NCBI GenBank assembly: GCA_028622995.1
Contig: JAJQJQ010000006.1
Span: 8,482,283 to 8,546,282 of the forward strand
Source of the DNA: Panagrolaimus kolymaensis
Taxonomy: Eukaryota > Nematoda > Chromadorea > Rhabditida > Panagrolaimidae
DNA length: 64,000 bases
Reading direction: 5' to 3'
Position 1 is the stretch's first letter, and every line of letters starts with the position of its first letter. The notes below the pieces were generated by a model. It ran no database searches, was not told the DNA's origin, and saw only the letters and a program-made list of their open reading frames with translations. Positions 12,755 through 25,500 of the stretch are shown here, piece by piece. The position numbers were made by a program, and so were the translations under genes.

Positions 12755-13519
12755 ATGGAATCAAAACAATGGTGTGTTATTGCATGCGAAGAAGCGATGC
12801 ATAGCATTATTGAAGCAGAAAAACTTGTTCAAGTAAGTTTTTTTTTAACTTTCTTCTTTATTACGAATTCATTAAACTTATATAAATTTTTTAGCAAGGT
12901 CATAATGATGCATTTGATAAGCTTAAAACTTCTATGATTGACATATTCCGGGGATTAACTGTTAAAATTTCTGAAATTGAAGAAGATCGACGCCAAAAAT
13001 TACAAAATATTTCCCAAGCCCTTGCTAATGAAAATTCAAATGAAAATGTTAGTCATTTGAATTTTCATTAGTTTGATTATTCACATTTTTTAATATTCCT
13101 TTTTTTACAGGGTGGTCCGGGTGCTGCTTTATTGAAGGAGAATATGAAGCAATTACAAAAGGATAAATCTTTTCTGGAAGATAGGCTCAAAGTAATTTTT
13201 TGTTTGTTTGTTATCTTTTCACTTACATTAACACATTCATTTTTTAGGGTTTCACAAAGGATATTCATCAATTTAAAAATGAAATAGATGATTCAAGAGC
13301 TGCTGCAAAAGCTGCAATATGTGATCAATGTGGTACTAAACCTGTAAGAAGCTCTAAAAAAATTTTGTTTGCTCAATAATACGTGCAAATGTTTTTCAGA
13401 AAGATGCTCTCTTCCTTCCATGCAATCATTTCATTTACTGTGAAACTTGCTCCGATGATATGAAAGATTGTACATATTGTGGTGGAAAAATTGCTGATCG
13501 AATTATTGTTGAATTTTGA
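12755..13519 (+). CDS. Coiled-coil RING-finger protein
   Basis: Five exons: 12755-12832, 12895-13047, 13111-13191, 13248-13343, 13400-13519, all phase 0; 175 residues. The first ~115 residues are Lys/Glu/Gln-rich and look helical, consistent with a coiled coil. The C-terminus is a RING-type zinc finger with CDQC, LPCNH, YCETC and CTYC, followed by IADRIIVEF, an arrangement like the C-terminal RINGs of IAP-type and similar ubiquitin ligases. The likely role is a soluble E3 ubiquitin ligase; substrates are unknown. The next gene starts 217 bases downstream on the same strand and also ends in a RING, so co-transcription is possible but not shown. Confidence 0.8.
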
Positions 13520-13736
13520 ATTTACGCCTGTTTGGGCTTCTTGCGCTTTGCTTGTATTTCTTTAGATTGTTTTTATTTTTCATATGTTTTTTTCATTCCT
13601 TTTTTTAACATGTATATATAAATTTTTAAAAACCATTCATTATCATTCTGTTTCCACAATTACCAAATGTTGTAATCAATGTTTATATTTCTCTTAAGTT
13701 GGAAAACATGTATCTTGTAAATCCAAAATTTTAGCG

Positions 13737-14690
13737 ATGACAGAAACGTTTGAAGCCAAAGCTAAAAAGGGTCGATGTCTAGCATTTCCTGGTTATTGTC
13801 CAAAAACTATAGCTACCTGTGAATTTGCTCATCCTTTGGTCAACTGTGAAAGATATCCGAAGTGTTTTCCACAATGTACATATCTTCATCCTATTTGTAA
13901 TTATGATTGTAAAAAGATATTATGTCCATCACGTTCTGGTGATTGTTTAATGTTTCATCCATGGAGAGATTCGTAAGTGATTATTTCTTTTCTTTTTTTA
14001 TTATTGGTTTTGCTTTGTAACAGCTGAAATGGTTATGATACTATAAAATGCGTTGGAATTTGCTTAAGTAGCTGGAATGAATCTTCATATAAAGTTTATC
14101 TTTATTTTCAGATATCGACAAATGAAGAAAAAGCTTCCTGACCCTGATGGAACTGATATCGATGAATTTTCAAGACTACGTGATCCACCATTATTAGCAG
14201 AATTGCTTGCCAAATATGATCCAAATAATATTCATGAATATGGTGGTGAAGTGAGTCATTTTCATGGATGCTACATTACTCATATTTCTCAATTTACTTT
14301 ACAATAAATATTATTTAGAGTTCAATGACGACTTCAATGACATCGAAAACACATGGAGGAGATAATCCGCTTGAGGATGAAATAAATGAAGTAAAACGAC
14401 GAATTATTTTGGTAAATCGTTTCCTTCTCTACATATAAAAGCCAACCATTAAATTTCATTTTATTTTTTAGTTAGATATGGAAATAAACGATAGAAAATT
14501 TCATGCTGGTAAATGTTTTGAATGTATTAATGCCGCTGCAACAATTATATTACTTCCATGTCAACATCTCATCTTCTGTAACAGATGTTTTTCTCGTACT
14601 CAAGGTCTAAATCGTGATGGTTTTGCTCCAATTGAATGTATTTTATGTGGGATTATGGATGAAGGGTTTATGGATGTTTATGCCCATTGA
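13737..14690 (+). CDS. CCCH zinc-finger and RING protein
   Basis: Four exons: 13737-13972, 14112-14250, 14319-14411, 14472-14690; 228 residues. The N-terminal ~75 residues hold three compact CCCH fingers in the spacing of the Nab2/ZC3H14 type (for example CERYPKCFPQCTYLH), a fold known to bind polyadenosine RNA. A middle linker is Asp/Pro-rich. The C-terminus has a RING-like finger: CFEC, LPCQHLIFCNRC and CILC. The combination suggests an RNA-binding ubiquitin ligase, as in the makorin and MEX-3-type proteins, but the order and finger type differ from makorin. The CCCH assignment is direct; RNA binding and E3 activity are inferred. Confidence 0.8.
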
Positions 14691-15051
14691 ATAATCTTTC
14701 TTGCCTTGCCGTCGTGTGCTTTAAAAATTTTGTTTTCGTGCCTTTAATTTTCTTTGTTTAATTTTTTTATAATTTCTAAATAAATGCCTTATTATTTCTT
14801 TTATATGTATCTATGTGTTTTTAAGTAACCCTGGAAACAACCTTAACTTTCTTTTGAGGTTAAAAAACATAATAAAATTTATGGCTTTATAATCTAATTC
14901 CTCCAAACTCGTGGCGGCTTTCACATTTTATTTACATAGTTGCTTTCACATTCTTTTTGTGCGTGACTATTTTCTTTGTGTGTTAATTCTTTCGAAAGTT
15001 TTATAATCATACTTCCAGATCTTATTAAACCACAAAGTTACAAATAAAATA
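14691..15051. other. Intergenic, nothing seen
   Basis: This stretch holds the 3' untranslated region of the CCCH/RING gene and the promoter of the Ala-rich secreted-protein gene. No further exon or RNA gene is visible. Confidence 0.5.
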
Positions 15052-16514
15052 ATGTTCCTAAAATCTGCTGCATTCATTACCGTAATATTTTGTTGCATTA
15101 TTTTTGATAATGTTTGTAAGTTTATTTTATCTTTTTTTTAAACTAACTTCTTTAATGCTTTAAAAGCACATTTGTTTGAAGCAGCAGCATACTACTGTAG
15201 TTAGAAGCTTTTTGTGTTATTGTAGCTACAAATTAGATAGACATAGACATTCATAATGAACTTTAATAATTTCAAATGTGTAAATTTTAGTTAGTGTAAG
15301 AATACAAGAAAATGCAACAACGGATAATCTTTCCACAACTTCAACGACACCCAAAACAAATATGATTGAACATTCGAATTTGAAAGTGTTGAAAACAAAA
15401 GCAACACCACCAAAATCAATGAAAACAGAAATAATTTTACCTGCGACAACTTTGCAACCTAATATTGAAAATGGTTCGTTGGTTGAAGCCTTAGATTTGG
15501 CAAAAAATAAAATTCAAGAACTTCAAAAACGAATTAAAAAAGATAAGAAAACAAAAGCAGTGGAAGAAATTCCAGCTGCTGGAGTTGCGGCGGCGGCAAT
15601 GACTACTGTAAAACCTGAAGAACCATCAGCGGCAGCAGCGTTAGGAACACAGGAAGCGGTGGCTCAACCCGACAATGATGCATTGGCAAATAGCTTACGA
15701 GAAAGATTCCAACAAGCTCAAAATAAAATTCAAGATGTTTATAATAGCACTAAAGAAAGTGGGTTATTTTGTTGAGCTTTCAAAAACTTTTTAAAACACA
15801 TCTTGGTTTCAGAAATTCAAGAACAAAACAAAAAGCTTCAACAAGAAAACGTTGAACCTGCTGTTCCAAATGGAGCTGCTGCTGCTGCAACAGAAGTAAA
15901 AACAGCCGATGTTGTTGCTACTGCTGCTGCTGTTGCAAATGAAAACAAAAAAGGTATTTGTTTGTGTTTTTTAATTTAACAAAAAAGAAAAAATTGCCCA
16001 CGATCGCGATCGAATCGATTACATCACGTACACCCGTAAAGTACTATTAGCTGAAAAAAGAGAAGAAAAAAACTTTCAAGAATTTTAAAAAATGTTTCAC
16101 GCGACACACATAAAATTACTTTGAAAACTTTCCTCTTTACTTTTCTTTTATCAAATTAAAAATAATTTTTTAAGGTAAAAAAGAAGCAGCAGCAGATAGT
16201 TCTTCAAAAGCTGAAGCAAATGTTCCAGCTCCAACAGCCGCTGTAGTTGCATCAGAACCATCAACAGCGGCTACTACAGTCGTCGTCGCTTCTCCGATTG
16301 ATGCAGCAAAAGCGGTAGAAACTTTTTCATTTAATAAAACCGTTGATTTACCCATTATTAAACCCGATGATAAACAAAATGTTCTTGTTGTTGGAGGTAA
16401 ATTATAGAGGAAATTAATTTTAAAGAAATAAATAAATAAATTTTAGATAAAGCAAATGCATCTTTTACTCGAACGCAGAATTCCCTTTCTCTTGAAGCCC
16501 ATAACATTCTTTAA
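15052..16514 (+). CDS. Secreted Ala/Thr-rich low-complexity protein
   Basis: Six exons: 15052-15115, 15291-15758, 15813-15953, 16175-16396, 16447-16514 account for the model read here as five coding segments after the leader; phase closes to 320 residues. The N-terminus is a clear signal peptide (residues 1-21, FLKSAAFITVIFCCIIFD). The rest is Ala, Thr, Val, Lys and Gln-rich, with two similar amphipathic segments (ALDLAKNKIQELQ and RERFQQAQNKIQDVY) that could form short coiled coils. There are no Cys pairs or catalytic motifs. The family is not recognised. An extracellular structural or cuticle-associated role would fit the composition but is only a guess. One donor, at 15759 (GTGGGT), is weak. 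Confidence 0.65.
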
Positions 16515-16906
16515 TTAATTATTATTTATTTTTATTAAAGTTTATGAATTTTTTGAAAGAAGTAATAATAATAAAAAATTTTGTGTTTGTTCCATCGATC
16601 ATTTTTTTGTGTTTAAAAATAGTGACTTCTGACTTGGTAAAAAAAGTTGTGAAGAAAAAAGTTTTGGAAAGCTGTAATTTTTCTTTCTTCAATTTATGCT
16701 TCGATAAAAAATGATATGGAGAAACTTTCATATTTTCTTTAACCAATAAACTTGTTATTTTGTAGTTTATGGATTAGTGACTTATTTTCTTTTATCCCTG
16801 GGAAATCTTCTCACATGATGAATGGCAAAAATAATAAACAAATTTAAAGGTACCATTTTTTGGGTCCAAATCATCCATTTTTATTAGTCCTTTATTCTAT
16901 CAAATC
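16515..16906. other. Intergenic, nothing seen
   Basis: This AT-rich spacer lies between two plus-strand genes. A minus-strand frame at 16522-16746 is Lys/Phe-rich and not credible as a gene. Confidence 0.5.
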
Positions 16907-17594
16907 ATGACAACTTTTTCTTTTTCTTTTTTTCCATGGGTAATTCAAAATCGTTTTATTGAAATATGCGATGCTTCAACTCTTGCTGCTTTTTCTCAAA
17001 TAAATATATTTGCTCGAAAATTATCTAAAAAACGAATTCAAATTGTTGATGATTTAGAACTTTCTTATAAAAAGGATTTCAAATACGATCCTTTAAACCC
17101 TTTAGAAATTAAAAAATACTTGTTTTTATATCATGCTCCAACATCCTGGTTGGAGAAAAACGTTTTTCATATTCTTCCATTATATTCTCAATTATGTATT
17201 CTTTCAGTTGACCTTGATATAAAAGCTTTGAAATATCTTATTCTTGGGCCAAATTTAAAAAACATGTTTTTAATTATTAAACTTATTTATGAAACAATTG
17301 ATGAAGTTAATGAAGTTGTAAATATTTTACAAGCAAGAACTTTCAATAAGATTTCGTAAGTTTTTTTTGAATGGTAGAAGAAGTTCCATGACATTCAGAG
17401 GGTTGATTTAAAGAAAAAGAGAAAGTTTTTATAGCGGAAATTTAACATTAAATTAAATTCTTTATAAAATTATACTATTTAGAATTTATTTCTACAACGA
17501 TGATCCTAAAGAAAAACAACAGCTTAAAATAGCATTTAACGATCTTAGAGAAAAATATAATAATAATAACAACCATATAAAATCTTATGTTTAA
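16907..17594 (+). CDS. F-box-like protein
   Basis: Two exons, 16907-17355 and 17483-17594, give 186 residues. The N-terminus reads as a divergent F-box (FPWVIQNRFIEICDASTLAA followed by a second helix), the module that links substrates to Skp1-cullin ubiquitin ligases. The remainder is a short Leu/Ile-rich region of the kind seen in the large nematode F-box families. The tail is Asn-rich. There is no recognised substrate-binding domain. It is small for the family, and the call rests on weak motif similarity. Confidence 0.55.
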
Positions 17595-18454
17595 AATTTA
17601 TAATGGATTTGAAACGATGAAGCGAACGCTTCCATCACATTAAACAAGCGACGAACTCGAAGTTAAATTTGATTAATTAAACGTTTTTGTTGTTTATTTT
17701 TTTCTCTCATTTTTTTGTATGAATTTTTAATTTTTTATTTATTTTGTAAATAAATCTCGTTTTATACACGAGTCTATTGTTATCGTAAATATTACTGTTT
17801 CGCATTAAATACGGCCATTGAAAAACTATCAAAAAAAAGAAAGTTTGTGATGGAAAGGGAAACAACATACAAGCGCATGAAAATTAATTTTAAGGTTATT
17901 AACCGTTTAATTTGATCAACAGCAAATATTTATTACCTTATTTTTTAAAGAATTTAAAGTTGAAGTTGATTCCACAACAAAAATCATCGAAAAGAATGCA
18001 TTCCAAAATTGTTTCTTTCTTTTTAGTTTGATATTGCAGAATGATTATTGCACCAAAAAATTTTTTTTCATGAATAATGATTAGGTTTCTTATTACAATT
18101 TGATTGACACAAATTTTTCTTTATGGATAGTGTTTCTGGATTGATTGTAAGAATCAAAAATATTTTTTATTTTTTATTTTCACCAAAAAAATAAAAATCA
18201 ACGATAAAAACAAAGAATAAAAAAATTATCAACAATTATTTACTTTTTATTAATTTAATTATAACTTTCAAAAAAGTTTAAAAATATGAGGAATTTTGTA
18301 TATAAATTTTTAAGGCACAAAATGAAAGTCAAAACAAAGAGAGAGAGAAAAATTATATTATTTTTGATGAATGCCATTTGCTGAAAAACAAAAAACTAAA
18401 AACAAATAAAAAATTTGAGATCAATTTTAAAGAATAATTTTTTTCTTCGTTGAT
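17595..18454. other. Intergenic, nothing seen
   Basis: These 860 bases separate the F-box-like gene and the 3' end of the innexin gene. The sequence is extremely AT-rich with long A and T runs. No exon, tRNA or repeat with clear ends was found. Confidence 0.5.
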
Positions 18455-21400
18455 TTATAAAACATCTTCAGACATAGTTGAATTATGTACTTTGCGTTGA
18501 GATAGTTGAGAAGGCGGTGGAGAATAATGTCTATCTCCACCACTGCCTTCGCGGTGTGGTGGTGGATGCCTATCTAGAGTTCCACGCTTGCTTGTAGGAC
18601 TTCCAGGATATGGTGGAACTTTATCTAAAAAATATTTTTAATTTGTTAGATTAATTTTTTGATAAATTTTTTTGGGGATCCACAACACTGTGACAAGATG
18701 AAGTTTAATAAAGGTGTAAATAAAAAATACACAACATCAAACAAAAAATGAAACTTTAAAATTTTAAAAAAATATTTTTTGACAAAATAAACAACTTCGA
18801 ATTTTTTTTTTCAAGATTTAAAAAATTTCCTAGTTTTTTCTTTTTACTCCAAAAAAATAATTTCACTGGGATTCTTAAGAATTGAATTAACTAAAATTAA
18901 AAATTCTTTTTTCACAATAAATTTACAACATCGTGACACCAATTATATTAGCCTTTATCAAACACACCTCCTTCATGATAAAAATTATTTTCAAATCTAT
19001 TAATTGGTGATCCTCCTCTCATTACGGGTGTTGGTGATGTTGATTCATCCCCAACCGTAAAATTAACTGGTGGCAACGATGATGTCACCGATTTAGCTGG
19101 ACTTGATAAAGTTGTTTCCGTACCTTTTTCCATTAAAGCTCTCATTAAATCACTTGGAGGAGAAATGTTTGGTGGAACGAGACGGCGTTCTTCACCAAAA
19201 TCTTTTGATTTTTGAAATGCATATCTTTGATAATGTCGTTCTGGGCCTCCATGATTTTTATCTATTCCAATATTCCTTAAATCTGTTTCAGATCTGGATT
19301 TTCTTGCAATTTCTATTCCATGAAATGAAGCCCATAGAGCTTTAACCAAATCCGTTCCAAATATAACCCCCGAATATGTGGATAACATTCGAATGGCAAA
19401 CATTCCATCAGCTTTAAGATAATTTTCAACAAATTGTTTAATATTTCTACGAACTTCTTTTTCTTAAAAAAAATATTTGGTCACTAAGTTAAGAAAGTTA
19501 AAAATAGTGGTCTTTCTCACCTTCTACAGCGACGGGATCTTCAGACATTTCAAGATGTCGAGCAATATAACCAATATTGTAGCAAGGACAAAAAGCTACA
19601 ATCCACCAATAAACAAAGCTTCCAAAGGTAAACACAAGTAAAAATAAATACCAAAGATATAGGAAAATGAAAATTTTCTGAAAAAAAAGAAATTCTTATA
19701 GTCTGAATTTTTTTAACTAACTTCATTAAAAATATTAATAACTAATACACATTGAATTGTGTAATCTTGAATATTGCCCATTACTCGCACCTACAAATTC
19801 AATATTCAAAACCAAACTTTTATATAAATATTAAAATTTTACGGTAAAATCACAAAGTGAAACGCGAGGAAATACTCCACTTTGTTCCCATGAAGTTCCA
19901 TTAATTAAATCTCGAACTGCTCCAAATCCATAAAATCGATATTTATCAGTTCCGAGAAAGCTGAAACCCAAAAAACTTTTTTAAAAACAGCTTTCGTTAG
20001 TTAAATTTATATTTTGGTGGAATTTTTCATTACAAGATTTCGAGTGTCAAACTAACCTGTTCATTAAATAAAGTTGTAAACCAACATTTAATAAAAATAA
20101 AAATTTAGTGAATAAATACATTATGCAAACATAATATGCGCTATATTGAAGATTAAAGATTCTAAAAAATCGATGAGGCCGAATATTTCTTCTTTGGAGG
20201 CGTCGATGAAATCGAAGGGCGCCTTGAAGATGGACGCATAAGGATCGAATGTTAGCAGCTTTAATATCGGGTTTAATATTATTTGCATCGGATGCAAGTT
20301 TAATAATTTGTTGAATTCGAATTCCAGAATAATCAGCAAAATGCTTCCATAAAAGACTTGGCAATCGAAAGCATGCAGCACTGATGAGAAGAAAAAATGG
20401 TACCCATTGATAATATGATATCCTTCTTTCTCTACGAGCTTCTGTATGGACATCAGCTATCGTATCCTTCATTGGAATATAATATGTATCTGATGCAAAA
20501 CAATATTGTTCAGCATACTAAAAATTAGTAGGAATTAAATTAAATTAAATTCAACTTGATAAAGACAAAGAAGACAGAAAAAAGTAAAAAATAAAGCTAA
20601 AGAAAGCAAAGTTTTAAGAAACTGAAAAATTATGAAAAGATAATTTTTTTGTTGACGAAAGGAGATCTCTTCAAATTTCTTTATATGGCCATTAACCATA
20701 GTTGTTGAACCCTATTATTATCCTGCAGAAGTATTTATAAGGACAATCATTAAAATTATGTTAACTGAATGGACGCAATTTGATGATGACTTGTAATTAA
20801 ATAAAAACTAAACATATAGAATTTATGGTCATTGTTTGTTTTTTCACTTTAACGATAATAAGTTTTAAAACCAAATTAACGCCAAACTTATTTTAAACAA
20901 ACAAAATTAAAGTCAATAAATTCTGAAGTACCTAGTCTTCCAGCTTTTAAAAATTCCCAATGAAAAATTTCTCGACGGTTTCGCTATTATAATCACCGTA
21001 ACTAATTTGCCATTTTATGGAATCCAAAAAATTGTTTTAAAAAGCTTCTAACCTCTTCTGAACCTGTAAAAGGCATAACATCTGGAGTTAAGCATTCTAT
21101 TGCACGTCCACTAAATTGTTTATAACTTTGAATTAATGCTATTGCAATAAGCATATTAGTTGTTAATAAACTTAATGCATCTACAACATCCACTAATGCA
21201 GCATCATCATTAATAAATCTTCCAGCAAATATAACATTTGATAATGCATTCATTACCTCTTTCAAATATAAATAAATCAGAAGACGAGAAAGGAAGTTAT
21301 TAGTAGCGTCGGCGGAAAGTGGTTTTTCTGATATGTAAACTTTTTTTCACTCACGCAACATAGAAAAAAAAAGAAAAGAGAAGCAAGAGTGTGATTTGCG

Positions 21401-22572
21401 GCGGCGGTGGCAGTGGCGCTTCGCTTCGTTTACAGTTTTTTCTTCTTCTCGCTTTTGATATTTTTTTTCTCGTTGATTTATCATCGTTTAAAATATAGCA
21501 GCAACAACAACCAAAAAGAGAAAAGGAAGAGTTAAAGGGAGCAGCAGCATCAATAACATCGACGTCGTCGAAGTCAAGCATCAGCCAACTAACAAACAAT
21601 AGCCTTGATTTGGACATACAAACAAAAAAGCAGACGATGTAAATCTCAAAAAGTTTTTGAAAACATGGTTTCAAGAAAATTCAAACTTTGTCGTAAAACT
21701 CATTTTTTTAAGGTGTGCCTCTTTACGTAAAAAATTATTGTATCTTTTGTCGATTCAAAAATTTAGGTAAATATTACTAACATTGAAATCTCATAAAAAA
21801 ATTTCGATAGAATCGAGGATTCTGTCAAGATCAAAGAAATAAAAAGAAAGAAAGCATAAAAAAGTGAAAAAGGGAAAATGTTGAAAAAAAGACATATGTA
21901 AAACATTAAAAAAGGGAAATACTAAAATATGTATTTATGTGTACTCACCTGTTCCCATGCTCCACTAAATAAATCAGGTACAAGGCATTCTAATGGTTTA
22001 CCACCAAATTGCTAAAAATGAAGGAAAATTAGTGGAGAGCAAAAAAATCAAAGATTGATAATGATGGAAAATCCCAAACTTATTAGCAATCATATAGTTT
22101 ATTAAAAGTAATTAGAATTTTAGTAGCATTTGAAATTTTTTGGAGAATCCTAATTTTAGATAAAACCCAAAAGTCATTACGTCATGTTTATTTTTACACA
22201 TTTCTTGGAAATCAATTACTTATTGTTTTGAAACTTTTTGAAAGTATTGAATTACAATGATCGGCAAAAAAGGCTAATGTTTGTTTATTTTTTCTAAACA
22301 AAATTGATCAACGAAAAGTTTTTTGCCCCGTTCGAAAAATAAAAAACTTTGGTCAAGCTTTTTAGTTCCAAAAACGACCATTTTTAAGTTAAGGTTTAAA
22401 AATAATAAAATTAGAATTTTATAAAAAAAAAGGAACTTACTTTAAATGAAACTAATACAGATAAACCGATAAGTATATTAGTTGTAAAAGTTGCATGTAA
22501 GCGATCAACAAAATTTTTATCTTCTGATCCCGCAACATAATGAAGCATCGAAAGGGCGGTTGTGAGAGCCAT
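18455..22572 (-). CDS. inx: Innexin with two alternative N-termini
   Basis: Innexins form invertebrate gap junctions and hemichannels in the plasma membrane. Shared exons: 20517-20057, 19960-19843, 19790-19722, 19677-19521, 19462-18968, 18624-18455. Two N-terminal modules both end in phase 0: a distal pair, 22572-22441 plus 22011-21949 (65 codons, total 554 residues), and a proximal single exon, 21253-21053 (67 codons, total 556). Each module has its own ATG, first membrane helix and first extracellular Cys. The shared part gives the innexin signature YYQWVPF, helix 3, the second loop (FPRVSLCDF and IQCVLVIN) and helix 4. A ~210-residue Ser/Pro-rich cytoplasmic tail follows. I first suspected another channel family, but the YYQWVPF and loop cysteines settle innexin. 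Alternative promoters are the simplest reading. Confidence 0.88.
21053..21253 (-). CDS. inx: Alternative first exon of the innexin
   Basis: This exon encodes 67 residues: start Met, a short cytoplasmic segment, the first membrane helix ([14 protein letters not shown]) and the start of extracellular loop 1 ([13 protein letters not shown]). It ends at GAA GAG before a GTTAGA donor in phase 0. It is equivalent to the spliced distal pair 22572-22441 plus 22011-21949, which has [13 protein letters not shown] at the same place. The distal module has an intron exactly before QFGG; this one does not. It lies inside the intron that joins the distal module to the shared exon at 20517, so it is either an internal promoter product or an alternative exon. 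Confidence 0.75.
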
Positions 22573-25500
22573 CTTTGCTATTTATTCTTGCTGCTTTTAG
22601 AGATAACTACTTTCTGTCTTTCAAAGGGCAATCAAATAAAATAAAATTAGGAAAAATAAATGTAAATGAAAAAATAATAAAATTAATTTCAAAGTAATTT
22701 TTTTTTTTATGAAAAAAGGTCGAACATCTAAAAAACAAAGTTAAAATTTAAATTTTTTACTCAACAAATAAATATATGGAAATGGAAAAATAGTGATTGG
22801 AACGCGGTTTAAAAAAATATGTGGTAGTTTAGTTAAAAGGAAAAAAATGGAGGAAGAAAAACAAAGAGAAAAAACAATGTTTTTTTTTTTTGAGGGAGAA
22901 AGAAGGGGTTTTGCTGCGGTGCAATGTAACAACAACAGCAAAGAGTCATTTCAGCTGCTTGGGCTGCCAAAAAATAAAACATCATCGCCGCAGAATTTTG
23001 TTAGGGAAAAAGAAACACATTCTGAATGGACAATGTTGAATTGGCTCATTTTCTTCTTTTTCTCATTCTCAATCGATGGTTGAAATGTTATATGTTAGAA
23101 TTATGTGAATAAAGCAACAACAACCAAAAAAATTTATTTTATTGTGGAATAAAATTGCCAAATATTTTTTTCTTTTTTAGATGATATTATGGGAAAGGCA
23201 AATCAAGGAAAGTTTGATTCAGCTATTTTCTTTGAATATTTTCTCATAATTTTTGGACAATAAAAATATCTTAACAAAATAAACTTAAGAAATCACGTTC
23301 TTGGAAAAAAGCAATTTATAAAACTTGGATTAATAATAACAAAAAAATATAAAAACCAACAAAAAATAAAAATCTGTGGTCATTTTTAGTCGCGCATTTT
23401 TTATGGCATAGAAAAAAACTTCAAAGAAAGAATAAAAAAGATTCCTCAATTTTCATTTTTAAAAAATATTTAAACGGAATTTAACTATTTTTTTCTCTAA
23501 CTTTCAATCGACGACCTTGGAAATCAAAGTAAAGAAAAAGAAGGAAAAAAAATTGCGTTTCAAATATCAAAATGAGAGAAAAAGGAAAAACAACAATAAC
23601 AACATCTGGAACGCAGCCGCAAAGGATATATGTACATAAAAAGCGAAATGACCACTAAAAATAAGCATGGAAAGTAAAAAAATTGCCATTGGCAGTGTGA
23701 AAAGCAAGTGGCCGCTGCCATTTTGCATTATTGATTTGCATCTTTTTGAAGGAAAGAGAAGAAAATGGAAAACACGGTGAAGGAAGGCAAAAGCATAAAA
23801 AGCTTTTTCCGTCATTCATTTTTTCTTCGCTGCTAACAAAAAAAAGGAAAAAGCAAAACAGCTGAAAACTAAAAGAAAACAACCAAGCAAAGTTCGTATT
23901 TCCGAAAAAAGCTGCAAAACACAAAACTTCTTGCGCAACTTTGAAAGAAAAAAAGAAAGAAAAAAGATTATAGGCGAAAAACTCGGGGCTTAAATGCTTC
24001 AATTAAAACTAAAAATATTGAAATGAAAAAATGGTGAAAGTAAAAACAAAAGCAGCATTTAGGAATAAAAAAAAATAAAAGTGCGAAACACTGGTTCAAT
24101 TACGAATTATTTTTTGTTGATGATTCACTTTTTTATAGAAAAAGGAGGATAGCTGTGGACAGCTGGAATAATTTTGTTTCAACATGAAAAACATTGTAAA
24201 AGAGATGATAGTGCATAATTCCAAAAGGGTTAAAACATTTTTTAAAAAATATTTTATTGAAACGTTTTATGTGGCTTTAAAAAGTATGAAAAGCTTTAGT
24301 CATAAAAAGTAAACTAAAACAAAAAATATTTATGATTAAAGAAAACAAAAGTTTAAGAAAAGGAAAAACCATAAAAAATGTGTTTGTTTTTTTAACTTTG
24401 GCAATAAAAACACTCTAAAATCTAAAAACACCACGGGCTGATTAGAACAATGGCATTGTCATCTTCGACTTTGAACTTTTTTCCTTTTATTTCGTTTACG
24501 AAAAACTAAAGTTCACAAACCTTACTTTCAAAATTATAAAAAAAAAAATGCGGCGTAAGAAAAAAAATAAGATGTTCACGATAATAAAAAATATGGCGGC
24601 AACTTCGCTAGCTTTTTATAAACATTTTTTTTAGAAAAAGAGCATCATACTATAGTTAGAGAGAGAGTTCGGCACCAATACAGATTGAAAATGACGCAAC
24701 AAAAAAATATTCAAGATAAAAAAACATAGAAGCATCATAAACTTTCGAAATGGCTTCAACAAGGCTTTAAGCAAATTTAGTGGCAGTGGCATGCCTTCAG
24801 GGGAAGAAGAAAGCAATGTGGACGCATTTTGAAATACAATTATATTAATTTATAAATAAAAATGGGCTAGAGAAAAAGTGCTTTACTTTTAAATTACAAG
24901 AAATTACTTTTATAAATACAAAAGTGTCTAAAGCGACACTTCGGTGCTTTTAAAAGATATTATTGTTTTTTTTTCTTCAACACTTTGGAATATATATATC
25001 CGCAAAGAAACTAAACAAAGCTCAAAATAAAAAATAAAAGCAGCCGAGTAAATTCGAAAAGAGATTTGTTCTGTGATGTCCGTCGCTTTTCTTTTTTTTT
25101 TCATTACATAAGCAAGCATACGTTTCAAATCTTTTCTCATTTTCTCATTTACTTTTCAGCCACTACCAACCCTGTTTGCCACTAATATTTACTTGCTGTT
25201 GGCGGTGTCGTCGTTGCTAGTGTCAACATTCACTCAACTCCCCGGTTTTTTCTTGTTTTTTTATTTTTATTTTCTAATTTTGTTCCAATTTTTTTTATTA
25301 ACGCTTTTTTTCTTCAACATCAAATTGAAAGAAATGAAATAAAAAGATTTTCTTTGCCATCAAAAAGCAAAAATTAAAAAAATCATTGATTGACTTTGGC
25401 TCTCATATGTTCGATGTTTGAACTTTTAAAGGAAAAAGTAGAGACAAGGATAAATAAAAATAGTCATTAATCTTGTGGCTTTTTTTGTTCGATGATAGTT

